A stretch of 36,944 nt of DNA from a virus. Where the stretch lies: IMG/VR virus record IMGVR_UViG_3300024516_000004, positions 1-36,944 of that record, one strand, 5' to 3'. Within the stretch, counting starts at the first letter, position 1. Every line of letters begins with the position of its first letter. The position numbers and the translations under genes are program-made. The notes below the pieces were generated by a model, which saw only the letters and a program-made list of their open reading frames with translations, searched no databases and was not told the DNA's origin. Below, in pieces: positions 15,450 to 21,609 of the stretch.

Positions 15450-15521
15450 TTAAACCCCTGTAAATTCGTTGTTGATAGTTAAATAATCCCAATCTTCTTC
15501 AATCCATTTGTTATCGTTCAT
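15450..15521 (-). CDS. Tiny acidic ORF between endolysin and holin, 23 aa
   Basis: This 23-aa ORF (MNDNKWIEED then WDYLTINNEFTGV) fills the gap between endolysin and holin. AAGGG lies seven bases before its ATG, and its stop is one base from the holin GTG. The signals suggest translation and coupling to holin expression, possibly as a leader peptide. No function can be read from its sequence. Confidence 0.42.
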   Translation of the reverse strand: MNDNKWIEEDWDYLTINNEFTGV

Positions 15522-15531
15522 AATTTAACCC

Positions 15532-15957
15532 TTATAAAGTTATAGCAATTTGAATGTGTGGTAAATCCCAACCGGTAAAGTCTGAGCTACCAAACTGGCC
15601 GCCCCAGTATAAATCAATTGTGATCTTACCTTCTTTCTTTAATCGATTTGCTGTGGACATTATAACACTTGCTACCATTGATAGGTGATGTACTGACCAG
15701 CTAGCCGCACCGTCAACGTAAGCGTAAAAATCTAAAGCCTTGCCTGATTGATGATAAGACTTATTTTCATAGCCGTCACACTGAGAAGCGCCCTCGTCAC
15801 ATAGTTGTTTTTGCCTTGCCGCTGTTCTTAATCCACCATCTCCGGGTATACCAAAATCGATAGGGCTGTTTTTAATTGCCTCTGTGAATATGATTATTAA
15901 ATCAGGATGTACGCCTTGCATTCTTTTAACGCTGCTCTTGCTAAATTTATAACACAT
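15532..15957 (-). CDS. Endolysin, M15 family L-alanyl-D-glutamate-type peptidase
   Basis: The product is 141 aa. It shows the M15 signature: RMQGVHPDLI (11-21), GLRTAARQKQL (42-52), the zinc-binding SYHQSGKALDF with H69 and D76, and WGGQF followed by DLPHIQI with D131 and H134. It would cut the peptide stem of peptidoglycan at the end of infection. There is no signal peptide, so release by the downstream holins is expected. ATG 15957 is preferred because GGAG sits nine bases upstream, the same spacing as at the duplicated leader before 16192; in-frame ATGs at 15963 and 15972 are alternatives. Confidence 0.9.
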   Translation of the reverse strand: MCYKFSKSSVKRMQGVHPDLIIIFTEAIKNSPIDFGIPGDGGLRTAARQKQLCDEGASQCDGYENKSYHQSGKALDFYAYVDGAASWSVHHLSMVASVIMSTANRLKKEGKITIDLYWGGQFGSSDFTGWDLPHIQIAITL

Positions 15958-15967
15958 GTTCATTATC

Positions 15968-16006
15968 TCCATTGGTTAGAGCCGTCCTTGGCACTGGCTA
16001 GTTAAA
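15968..16006 (-). repeat. Duplicated leader element, copy A, with ANGGAN hairpin
   Basis: This intergenic leader before the endolysin repeats the one at 16203-16238. Both share TTTAACTAGC, CAAGGACG and CTCTAACCAATGGAGA on the leftward strand. In this copy the loop AAGGAC is closed by GCC/GGC (15981-15992). The left arm differs from copy B, with a matching change in the right arm, so pairing is kept. The closing C-G and ANGGAN loop resemble CsrA/RsmA sites. Confidence 0.6.
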
Positions 16007-16192
16007 TCAATCCATCAAATCTTTATCGGGATCAACTGAGTTTTCAAGGTTCTTGCCGATAGTCTTGCAACTTTTAGCAATCGCGCTTTCTTCGTTTGTG
16101 ATACTGCCGCCTAAAGTGACTGTATCTTTAACTATGGCAACGGGTAAATCTATTGCCACGCCCACTACTGCTTTCAATAAACTTCCAAACAT
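16007..16192 (-). CDS. Conserved small phage protein of the lysis region
   Basis: The product is 61 aa, starting MFGSLLKAVVGVAIDLPVAI. The N-terminal part is hydrophobic or amphipathic and is followed by VTLGGSITNEESAIAKSCKT and an acidic end (SVDPDKDLMD). Short proteins with this FGSLxKAVVGVxxDxPV start and TLGG motif are widespread in phages, without a known role. ATG 16192 is chosen because GGAG lies nine bases upstream; an earlier in-frame ATG at 16207 would overlap that site. Confidence 0.68.
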   Translation of the reverse strand: MFGSLLKAVVGVAIDLPVAIVKDTVTLGGSITNEESAIAKSCKTIGKNLENSVDPDKDLMD

Positions 16193-16202
16193 AATTTTAT
16201 TC

Positions 16203-16238
16203 TCCATTGGTTAGAGCGTCCTTGCTCAGTGCTAGTTA
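16203..16238 (-). repeat. Duplicated leader element, copy B, with ANGGAN hairpin
   Basis: This leader between the SSB stop and the 61-aa gene is the partner of 15968-16006. Its hairpin GAGC-AAGGAC-GCTC (16214-16227) has four perfect pairs and the same AAGGAC loop. Retention of the loop while both stem arms changed argues for selection on RNA structure rather than on sequence alone. Confidence 0.6.
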
Positions 16239-16703
16239 AAAAGGCGGTTCGTCGTTGTTATATACGGGTTGGTGCTGCGCTTGTGCTGGTGGTGGGTTAT
16301 GAAATCCGCCTTGACCTTGTTGTTGATTAGGCTGTGCTTTCTGCTGAAAACCTGAACCTTGTTGCTGTGTGTTCTGATTATATTGCGGCGCTTGTTGTTG
16401 GCCCGTATAAGCATAACCAAGTTTAGCATCGAGTAATTCAATAGAATATTTGCCTTCATACTCTTGTATTAATTCACCGGTAGCAGTTAACTCAATAACA
16501 GCGTTTTCAATTAATACATCATTCATGTACTGAATTAATTTAGGGTTTCTAGCAAATAATACGGCGCTGTAATTGGTCCACTGTTTTTCTTTTGTTTTGG
16601 GATTGTAAACTTGTACGCCTAACCTAACGCCAAAGCCTGTTGATTCACCTGCCTGGAATTGGTTGGCTGATTTGTTAAGTTTACCGGTTATTACTGTTGT
16701 CAT
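16236..16703 (-). CDS. ssb: Single-stranded DNA-binding protein
   Basis: The product is 155 aa. Residues 1-110 form an OB-fold-like domain (VITGKLNKSANQF, GFGVRLGVQVYNPKTKEKQW, IELTATGELIQEYEGKYSIE). A Gln/Gly/Pro-rich linker of about 35 residues follows, ending in an acidic tip NNDEPPF, which resembles the DDIPF tail used to recruit partner proteins. AGGAG precedes the ATG. It lies with an annealing protein and would protect single strands during replication and recombination. Confidence 0.88.
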   Translation of the reverse strand: MTTVITGKLNKSANQFQAGESTGFGVRLGVQVYNPKTKEKQWTNYSAVLFARNPKLIQYMNDVLIENAVIELTATGELIQEYEGKYSIELLDAKLGYAYTGQQQAPQYNQNTQQQGSGFQQKAQPNQQQGQGGFHNPPPAQAQHQPVYNNDEPPF

Positions 16704-16716
16704 TTTTTACTCCTGA

Positions 16717-17424
16717 TTAATAATTAATTGTTAGTTGTGGTAATAAGCCTTTAGCGGCTAGTCTAATAACATTCATTGCTACACCTGTGCTTATGTCGTT
16801 TTCTTCTAATACATCTAGTATCGCTCTATTTACCGACCTTACATGCTCCTTATTTGCTAGTCGTGCGCTTTCCTCGTTCTTTTCACGCTGTAAACTTTCA
16901 ATAATTCCTTGCTTTTGTCGTTCCTCTGCTAAGACAACTTGTTGTGCTGCGTATTTATCTCGCTCAACTAATCTTAAAGCATCATCATCTAACTGTCTTT
17001 GTATCGCTTGTTGCTTGTCGAACTCATAAGTTTTATTGATCAACAATGCCATTTCATGATCACACTCTTTTTGTTCAGCATCAAGTATCGCTTGTTTACG
17101 TGCCTTTTCTTTATCAAGTATCTTTTTGCGCTCTATGGCGTAATCATCAATCAATACCTGAAAGGGTGAGTTAGCATCTTGTAAGCGTGATATTATTGCT
17201 TGTGCTTGCTTCTCAACTTCAACCTTATAATCTTTGGCTGAGTCAATACGAACCCTATCAATTTTTTTAAGTAGTCCAGATATAAACGCCGCCTTATCTT
17301 TTACATACTTTCTTTCTGGTGCGTTATCCATATCAACATAAAGGCCATCGTATTTTTTACCTTCTGTTTCTAGTGTGATCAAAGCGCTTTCAGTTGTTAC
17401 GCTTTCAAATATTGTTATGTCCAT
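16717..17424 (-). CDS. Coiled-coil protein of the recombination operon
   Basis: The product is 235 aa. The N-terminus (MDITIFESVTTESALITLET then KYDGLYVDMDNAPERKYVK) is followed by a long helical region at about 60-200 rich in Lys, Glu and Gln, predicted as coiled coil, and a C-terminal HVRSVNRAILDVLEENDIST segment. Proteins of this layout commonly sit next to phage annealases and are annotated only as phage recombination-associated. The ATG at 17424 overlaps the annealase stop (TAATG). No nuclease motif is visible. It may be a partner or loader for the annealing protein, which is inference. Confidence 0.65.
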   Translation of the reverse strand: MDITIFESVTTESALITLETEGKKYDGLYVDMDNAPERKYVKDKAAFISGLLKKIDRVRIDSAKDYKVEVEKQAQAIISRLQDANSPFQVLIDDYAIERKKILDKEKARKQAILDAEQKECDHEMALLINKTYEFDKQQAIQRQLDDDALRLVERDKYAAQQVVLAEERQKQGIIESLQREKNEESARLANKEHVRSVNRAILDVLEENDISTGVAMNVIRLAAKGLLPQLTINY

Positions 17425-17882
17425 TATGATTCCTTGGCTGTTGGATAAGCCCATTTAGGCAAGCTTGGTATTTGTGCTATTTTTCCGTTTTGCAGTTTCG
17501 ACCATACGGTTGGCAGGTAATAAAGGTATCTACCAACACCCCATAATACAGCAGCACGTTTAAAGGCATCTGAGCCTTGGCCTTTTTCACCTTCAACCTG
17601 TGTCTCTCCTGCTACATTACTACGCCAAAGCCACTCACCGCCAATTTTAAGCCCTATCTCGCAACACCCCTTGAAAGGATATCTAACTTGCCAATCATCA
17701 CCACAAACATCATCTAGGCGCTTCATAACATCACGAGCATCAATATAAGCTAGTGCTATTCCGCTTGTTGCCTCCCAAGGTTTACACCCTAGTTTTTTAG
17801 CGTTAGTTGAACCGACACGCCAGTGAATTACTTTAGGGTCAAATGGTTCTTTTAATTGTTGGGTTATAGTTAAATCAGACAT
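17424..17882 (-). CDS. Rad52-family single-strand annealing protein
   Basis: The product is 152 aa. The diagnostic segment is GEKGQGSDAFKRAAVLWGVG then RYLYYL (99-123), the hallmark of Rad52/Rad22-type phage annealases. Upstream are ALAYIDARDVMKRLDDVCGD and WQVRYPFKGCCEIGLKIGGEW. It would anneal complementary single strands, promoting recombination and concatemer formation, with SSB encoded in the same operon. ATG 17882 is preferred; an upstream in-frame ATG at 17930 lies within the preceding small gene and adds a basic, non-family extension. Confidence 0.85.
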   Translation of the reverse strand: MSDLTITQQLKEPFDPKVIHWRVGSTNAKKLGCKPWEATSGIALAYIDARDVMKRLDDVCGDDWQVRYPFKGCCEIGLKIGGEWLWRSNVAGETQVEGEKGQGSDAFKRAAVLWGVGRYLYYLPTVWSKLQNGKIAQIPSLPKWAYPTAKES

Positions 17883-17946
17883 TAGGAAATTGCTCCGATG
17901 ATCTATGATCCGCTTTTGCTTCTTCTTCATACTGCTCTGGTGTCAT
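17875..17946 (-). CDS. Tiny acidic ORF overlapping the annealase start, 23 aa
   Basis: This 23-aa ORF (MTPEQYEEEA then KADHRSSEQFPNV) begins one base after the stop of the 58-aa gene and ends eight bases inside the annealase start. Its position allows reinitiation and could regulate access to the annealase ribosome site (GGAG, inside this ORF). It has no strong ribosome site of its own. Confidence 0.33.
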   Translation of the reverse strand: MTPEQYEEEAKADHRSSEQFPNV

Positions 17947-17947
17947 G

Positions 17948-18124
17948 TTATTCATCAAGCATCACCTTAATTTTAGCTACTTTCTTGTCAATCAACGCTA
18001 TAACCTGTGTTGTTGTTAAGCCTTGTCCTATCACCTCAATCAAAACATCTTGAAGTATTAAACACGCGCCTGATAAAACCATTGTGCGACCTGCTTTGTC
18101 GCCTGGTAAGTTTGCTTCATCCAT
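17948..18124 (-). CDS. Hypothetical 58-aa protein
   Basis: The product is 58 aa: a short polar start (MDEANLPGDKAGR) then two hydrophobic or amphipathic helices (MVLSGACLILQDVLIEVIG, and TTTQVIALIDKKVAKIKVML). AAAGGGAG lies six bases upstream of the ATG, and the gene overlaps the preceding stop as TAATG, giving high confidence of translation. Its function is unknown; it belongs to the leftward recombination operon. Confidence 0.62.
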   Translation of the reverse strand: MDEANLPGDKAGRTMVLSGACLILQDVLIEVIGQGLTTTQVIALIDKKVAKIKVMLDE

Positions 18125-18351
18125 TACATTCTCCCTTTAATTTCTTCTACATAGAATTTGTTAAGCTTAGTCATATCGCCTTGAATAGCCCATTGCATAG
18201 CCTCGCGCATATTTTCCTCATCAATAGAGTCTGTTATTTGATATAGCTCTACTAACTCGCCGCTTATATATGTTTGCTCATGCTCTTTTAATTCAGCCAA
18301 GTATTCATAAGCAACGTTTGATTTCATTTTATCCATTTTCGGCTTGCTCAT
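18124..18351 (-). CDS. Hypothetical 75-aa helical protein
   Basis: The product is 75 aa, charged and predicted mostly helical (YEYLAELKEHEQTYISGELV then IDEENMREAMQWAIQGDM). It is joined by TAATG overlaps on both sides (18351 and 18124). No cysteine pairs or membrane segments are present. No family is recognised. Confidence 0.6.
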   Translation of the reverse strand: MSKPKMDKMKSNVAYEYLAELKEHEQTYISGELVELYQITDSIDEENMREAMQWAIQGDMTKLNKFYVEEIKGRM

Positions 18352-18545
18352 TATTCATCATCCTCATCTGGTGCGTAATTTACGAAAGTGCAACCTTTAT
18401 TATATTGATCATCACAACATAGGTTTCCCCAATCATCTGATTCCATTGTACTGCCGCACTTTGGACACTCGGCTTCTTCTGGTTCATTCCAAGGTAAGTG
18501 TGTTCCGTTGCCTTGGCAGTCCATCGGTAAGTTGTTATCAATCAT
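18351..18545 (-). CDS. Small zinc-ribbon protein
   Basis: The product is 64 aa. AECPKCGSTMESDDWGNLCC followed by a later GC gives one C-x2-C pair and a second cysteine cluster, as in a zinc ribbon, with a strongly acidic tail (APDEDDE). It is the first gene of the leftward recombination operon and overlaps the next gene as TAATG. A DNA- or RNA-binding, or protein-adaptor, function is possible; the sequence does not settle it. Confidence 0.62.
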   Translation of the reverse strand: MIDNNLPMDCQGNGTHLPWNEPEEAECPKCGSTMESDDWGNLCCDDQYNKGCTFVNYAPDEDDE

Positions 18546-18583
18546 TTCGTTTTACTCATTCGTTTAACTTGTACCAATCTTAA

Positions 18584-18620
18584 TTTATAATTTGACATTG
18601 TGCAAGTATTAATTTAATAT
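18584..18620. promoter_or_regulatory. Divergent promoters between recombination operon and HTH bicistron
   Basis: Rightward: a perfect TTGACA (18592-18597), a 17-base spacer and TAATAT (18615-18620), followed 30 bases later by the HTH gene. Leftward: TATAAA (18589-18584, minus strand) with a weaker TTAATA 17 bases upstream (18612-18607). The two overlap, so polymerase binding would be mutually exclusive. The rightward promoter is the better match. Confidence 0.6.
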
Positions 18621-18650
18621 TATTTTAACTTAATCAAACAGGATATAAAA

Positions 18651-18863
18651 ATGACAAACAAACAGTTAAGCAAATTAGTACAGGACGCAGCAAAAGCAAA
18701 GGGTTATCAAGGTATCATGGCGTTAACCGTTGATTCACCTATTAGCTATGAGCGCACCAGGAAGGTTTGGAACGGTGTTAAAGAGGCCAAGATTTTAGAC
18801 TATATTGAGATTATGGATTTTCTTGGCTATAAACTTAAATTTATTATTAAAGGGGAATCATAA
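18651..18863 (+). CDS. Small helix-turn-helix-like regulator
   Basis: The product is 70 aa. Four to five short helices are predicted, with SKLVQDAAKAKGYQGIMALT and SPISYERTRKVWNGVKEAKI resembling the turn and recognition helix of an XRE/Cro-type domain, then IEIMDFLGYKLKFI, the usual closing helix and strand. AGGA precedes the ATG and a consensus TTGACA promoter lies just upstream. It is a candidate repressor for the overlapping divergent promoters at 18584-18620. DNA binding is inferred from pattern only. Confidence 0.6.
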   Translation: MTNKQLSKLVQDAAKAKGYQGIMALTVDSPISYERTRKVWNGVKEAKILDYIEIMDFLGYKLKFIIKGES

Positions 18864-19105
18864 TGAGCATAAATTCACTTCGCCCGGCTGAGCTAATCAG
18901 ATTTAGAAAAATGCTGTCTGATGTTAAGAACGATACTAACGACTTAACATTTGATACTGTTAATCATAATGCTAACGCTAAAGCTTATAACTCAGTACGT
19001 GATAAAAAAGATGATGATTATATTGCCGGTTTAATGAAAGCTGATAATGATAGCGATATGCTGGCCGAACTTGAGCTGTTAGAAGAGGATTCGATTAATG
19101 GATGA
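18863..19105 (+). CDS. Hypothetical acidic protein paired with the HTH gene
   Basis: The product is 80 aa. The first part is basic (SLRPAELIRFRKMLSDVKND) and the rest acidic (ADNDSDMLAELELLEEDS). It starts in a TAATG overlap with the HTH-like gene and is followed by a terminator 41 bases downstream, so the two form a closed bicistron. It may be a partner or anti-repressor of the first product. No toxin-like signature is seen. Confidence 0.58.
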   Translation: MSINSLRPAELIRFRKMLSDVKNDTNDLTFDTVNHNANAKAYNSVRDKKDDDYIAGLMKADNDSDMLAELELLEEDSING

Positions 19106-19145
19106 TTATGTATGCACTGTATGAATTATTGAGAAGGTAGAAAAT

Positions 19146-19168
19146 GCCAGTTGATAGCTGGCTTTTTT
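19146..19168 (+). terminator. Rho-independent terminator after the HTH bicistron
   Basis: GCCAGTT and AGCTGGC form a seven-pair stem (one G-T pair) with a three-base loop, followed by six T residues. It sits between convergent transcription units. On the opposite strand the stem is followed by ATTTTC, so it may also act weakly on leftward transcripts. Confidence 0.8.
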
Positions 19169-19175
19169 GTGCGTG

Positions 19176-19445
19176 TTATCCTATGCCGTAATCATAAAAT
19201 ACATGACCAACAAACCCTTCGTGTTGAAATGTAGCGAGATAACTAAGATAAAAATCATTGCCAAAATCTTGACCTGTAGCGGCTATATAAATATTTACTG
19301 AACTATAAAGGCTAGTTTCTTTATCTATAATCGCCCATAAAACAAGGGAGCCATCTTGTACTTGTACATCAATAACCTCGCTTAAGTCTGGAATAGTTAT
19401 AATTTGTGCATCAGTTAGGTTTAAATTGTATTTAAATACTTTCAT
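19176..19445 (-). CDS. DUF7352-like conserved phage protein
   Basis: The product is 89 aa. The order MKVFKYNLNLTDAQIITIPD, VIDVQVQDGSLVLWAIID, IYIAATGQDF and TFQHEGFVGHVFYD matches a very common small phage protein family of unknown function, with a beta-rich fold and a closing WHVF/GHVF motif. AAGGA precedes the ATG. It is the last gene of the leftward early block, just before the shared terminator at 19146-19168. Confidence 0.78.
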   Translation of the reverse strand: MKVFKYNLNLTDAQIITIPDLSEVIDVQVQDGSLVLWAIIDKETSLYSSVNIYIAATGQDFGNDFYLSYLATFQHEGFVGHVFYDYGIG

Positions 19446-19469
19446 CTTTGTATTCCTTATTGGGTGTTA

Positions 19470-19826
19470 TTAAATATGTTTAAAATTAAATTCAAACCAA
19501 AATGTAACATTCGCTTGTGTTTCTTCTACCAATAAATACTTTTTAGCAAACTTATATTGTGTTGAATAATTATTTAATGAGTTAATGAAATCGCCAACAG
19601 TAGCCCTAAACGCTTCGATACTCATTGATGACTTCATTCGGTTACACTGTGGGCATGATGGAACTTTATTTGCTTCTGTGTCGTTCTCAGGATTTAAACA
19701 AGTACCATCGGGATTACGCCTAATAGGGTAGAAGTGGTCAGCGTGCCAGCCTTTACCAAGCATACAGCCACAATACCAACAATAGCCGCCTGACTTATCA
19801 AATATAACTTGCCGTTTGTTATTCAT
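19470..19826 (-). CDS. HNH endonuclease
   Basis: The product is 118 aa. A zinc-stabilised HNH core is visible: C16-x2-C19 (CWYCGC), WHADHFYPI (H28, D30, H31), LNPENDTEANKVPSCPQCNR with the second cysteine pair C58-x2-C61, and a following N. The C-terminal 45 residues are helical and aromatic. It could be a homing nuclease, a packaging-associated nuclease or an anti-host nuclease; position in the early block favours a selfish or defensive role. AAAGGAAC precedes the ATG within a repeated leader. Confidence 0.82.
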   Translation of the reverse strand: MNNKRQVIFDKSGGYCWYCGCMLGKGWHADHFYPIRRNPDGTCLNPENDTEANKVPSCPQCNRMKSSMSIEAFRATVGDFINSLNNYSTQYKFAKKYLLVEETQANVTFWFEFNFKHI

Positions 19827-19865
19827 AATTGTTCCTTTGTTTATATTTTAAATGTTTCGGTCTAT

Positions 19866-20057
19866 TTATTCGGGTGTATCCATAGACTGTGCATATGCCA
19901 GTATTTCATATTCCATAGATTCGATTGTTGATTCTAACTCTAAAACCTTTTCCTCTAAATAAGACTTTCTATTTAAGTCTGCAACAATATCGTGACTAAA
20001 CATTGTGTGACCATCTTTTAAAATGTCACAATTTGGTGCTTCCGTATATTTATACAT
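19866..20057 (-). CDS. Hypothetical 63-aa protein
   Basis: The product is 63 aa. The C-terminal half (EEKVLELESTIESMEYEILA) is a clear coiled coil; the N-terminus is YKYTEAPNCDILKDGHTMFS. AAAGGAAA lies upstream in a variant of the leader found before 20329 and 19826. Its function is unknown. Confidence 0.55.
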   Translation of the reverse strand: MYKYTEAPNCDILKDGHTMFSHDIVADLNRKSYLEEKVLELESTIESMEYEILAYAQSMDTPE

Positions 20058-20059
20058 AA

Positions 20060-20329
20060 TTACTTTCCTTTGTTTGTATTTGATTGTTTACTTGGGTCAA
20101 TCGTTGTTACATCTGAGTGATGCAGCCACTCAGCACAACCTTTACCAGTAAAAACGTCAACGTATGCAACTTTATATCGGTATGGTTCAAAGTTGCTATA
20201 AAAGTCAGTCTTACTCACAAAATAAAGGCAATCATTACTTTTTTCAATACCTACTATTTTACCTTGATTGTATTGCCCGTCTGTTTTCTTGCTGCTTATG
20301 ATCCAAACCTTTTTATTCATGTTCAACAT
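20060..20329 (-). CDS. Hypothetical 89-aa protein
   Basis: The product is 89 aa and predicted beta-rich: KKVWIISSKKTDGQYNQGKI, NDCLYFVSKTDFYSNFEPYR, YKVAYVDVFTGKGCAEWLHH. The pattern suggests a small barrel such as an SH3-like fold, but no family can be named. ATG 20329 follows AAAGGAAC at good spacing. It lies two bases upstream of the 63-aa gene. Confidence 0.58.
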   Translation of the reverse strand: MLNMNKKVWIISSKKTDGQYNQGKIVGIEKSNDCLYFVSKTDFYSNFEPYRYKVAYVDVFTGKGCAEWLHHSDVTTIDPSKQSNTNKGK

Positions 20330-20367
20330 AATTGTTCCTTTGTTTATATTTAGTTAATTAGATTTAG

Positions 20368-20748
20368 TTAAAATGGTATATCTGAACACCATTGAGTTAC
20401 TTTCTCACCGGCTTTAGCTGGTTCAGCCCTTCGTCTTTGCTCTTTTATTGTTAGTCGATTATAGGCACAATGATAGTTATGAAGTTGCCCATCTTCATCG
20501 AGGTTATTTAAATCAAACTCAGACCAACCATTTTCATCATGGTGATTATACTTGTCGAAATATTCTTTTTCTTCTTCAAGGTCGCGCCAGTATGTTATCT
20601 GCCAAAACCAATTTCCATCTTCGTCTAATACTCTCATTGCTTGTAAATAGTTATAACCCCAATCTTGATGATGCTCACCACCTTGTAAGCTATCAACTAT
20701 CCATTCAAACTTTAAATAAACCTTTCTGTATAACTTTGGTAGTTTCAT
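20368..20748 (-). CDS. Hypothetical acidic, aromatic-rich protein
   Basis: The product is 126 aa, rich in Trp, Tyr and acidic residues (YLQAMRVLDEDGNWFWQITY, YNHHDENGWSEFDLNNLDED). Its low pI and surface-aromatic composition recall DNA-mimic or protein-binding early phage proteins, but no family is recognised. AAAGGAT precedes the ATG. An anti-defence or host-takeover role is speculative. Confidence 0.55.
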   Translation of the reverse strand: MKLPKLYRKVYLKFEWIVDSLQGGEHHQDWGYNYLQAMRVLDEDGNWFWQITYWRDLEEEKEYFDKYNHHDENGWSEFDLNNLDEDGQLHNYHCAYNRLTIKEQRRRAEPAKAGEKVTQWCSDIPF

Positions 20749-20778
20749 TATTTTATCCTTTTAATTTAATAGTAGTCA

Positions 20779-21261
20779 TTAGATACGTTTGTAAAATTTA
20801 CCTTGTACCTCTTTCCTTTTATCTTCAATTTCAATAGATGCAGTTACAGGATCATCATAAGCCCCGAGGTCATAATTAACACCTTCATGTTTAAATCTAC
20901 CAATCCACTTACCTGATTTTTTATGAAACATAACACCCCTAAAGCCCGAGGTATTGTTTTTATTTAAGCTGCTGTTTGCTCTGTTTTCACTAACAGTACA
21001 CGGCCTTAAATTCCAAATGTAATTGCCTATTGATTTACCGTGTTTGTGATCAATAAATTTTGGCATGTAACCATAATGATATAAATAAATAAGTCGATGT
21101 ATGTAGTATTGAACCTTATCAACTTGAACTATGTAATAGCCACCTGCGTTTAAGTTCCCTACTTTGGATCCAACCTTTCCTCTTGTGCCTAGTTTGATCC
21201 GCCAATAGAGATTACCTTGAACATATTTGAATACTTGCTTAACTCTTTCTTGTGTAATCAT
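20779..21261 (-). CDS. HNH homing endonuclease with AP2 domain
   Basis: The product is 160 aa. Residues 45-97 form an HNH core: YYIHRLIYLYHYGYMPKFID, with H55, D71-H72 and the NLR of YIWNLRPCTVSENRAN (N84). Residues 105-146 form an AP2-like DNA-binding domain (SGFRGVMFHKKSGKWIGRFK, then YDLGAYDDPVTAS). This fusion is typical of free-standing phage homing endonucleases. ATG 21261 is chosen over 21285 for the GGGGA ribosome site. It lies beyond a strong terminator and has its own promoter candidate, consistent with a mobile, separately expressed gene. Confidence 0.87.
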   Translation of the reverse strand: MITQERVKQVFKYVQGNLYWRIKLGTRGKVGSKVGNLNAGGYYIVQVDKVQYYIHRLIYLYHYGYMPKFIDHKHGKSIGNYIWNLRPCTVSENRANSSLNKNNTSGFRGVMFHKKSGKWIGRFKHEGVNYDLGAYDDPVTASIEIEDKRKEVQGKFYKRI

Positions 21262-21325
21262 TATATTTTCCCCATAAGGTGACATTTAAGTACGTTGGTT
21301 GGTAAGCCAAGGTACCTCTATATAA

Positions 21326-21353
21326 TTTATAATAACTAATCAATTACAAACAA
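21326..21353 (-). promoter_or_regulatory. Promoter candidate for the HNH-AP2 gene
   Basis: On the minus strand, TTGTTT (21353-21348), a 16-base spacer and TATAAA (21331-21326) precede the HNH-AP2 gene by about 65 bases. It would allow expression independent of the terminated upstream operon. Confidence 0.42.
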
Positions 21354-21609
21354 CTTTATCGAGCAAATTTTAACGTCTTATCAGGACGGGTAACATTAAT
21401 GAGCTTCTTGTTTTGTTAATGCAGCTTCAACATCTGCTTATCTCTATAATGATCTTGCCAACACATACTCGTTTATCCACCACTACCCATAGTTACTTAG
21501 GGGTTAGGCTCCCGTACTTCTCACGTAATGCTTCACAGCAGAGGCGGTCGCGTCCTTACGACTAGGAGGTTGTTTGTTCGATTGTTTGAAGTGGAGAAAG
21601 AAAGGCAAT
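21354..21609. other. Unexplained 256-bp noncoding stretch
   Basis: No supported gene lies between the terminator at 21610 and the HNH promoter candidate. The part at about 21480-21570 is visibly richer in G and C than its surroundings and contains the hairpin GTCGT-AAGGAC-GCGAC (minus strand, 21547-21562, with a U-G closing pair). Reading frames on both strands break within about 30 codons. It could be a structured RNA, a remnant of a gene disrupted by the endonuclease, or an untranslated leader. Confidence 0.5.

Noticed and set aside
17883-17930. N-terminal extension of the annealing protein to ATG 17930
   Set aside because: The extra residues are a basic tract not typical of the family, and ATG 17882 has a usable GGAG site.
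21520-21600. Possible tRNA or short rightward ORF (27 aa) with a TTCGATT T-loop-like string
   Set aside because: The arms around the T-loop do not pair and the ORF has no ribosome site; kept only as part of the unexplained gap.
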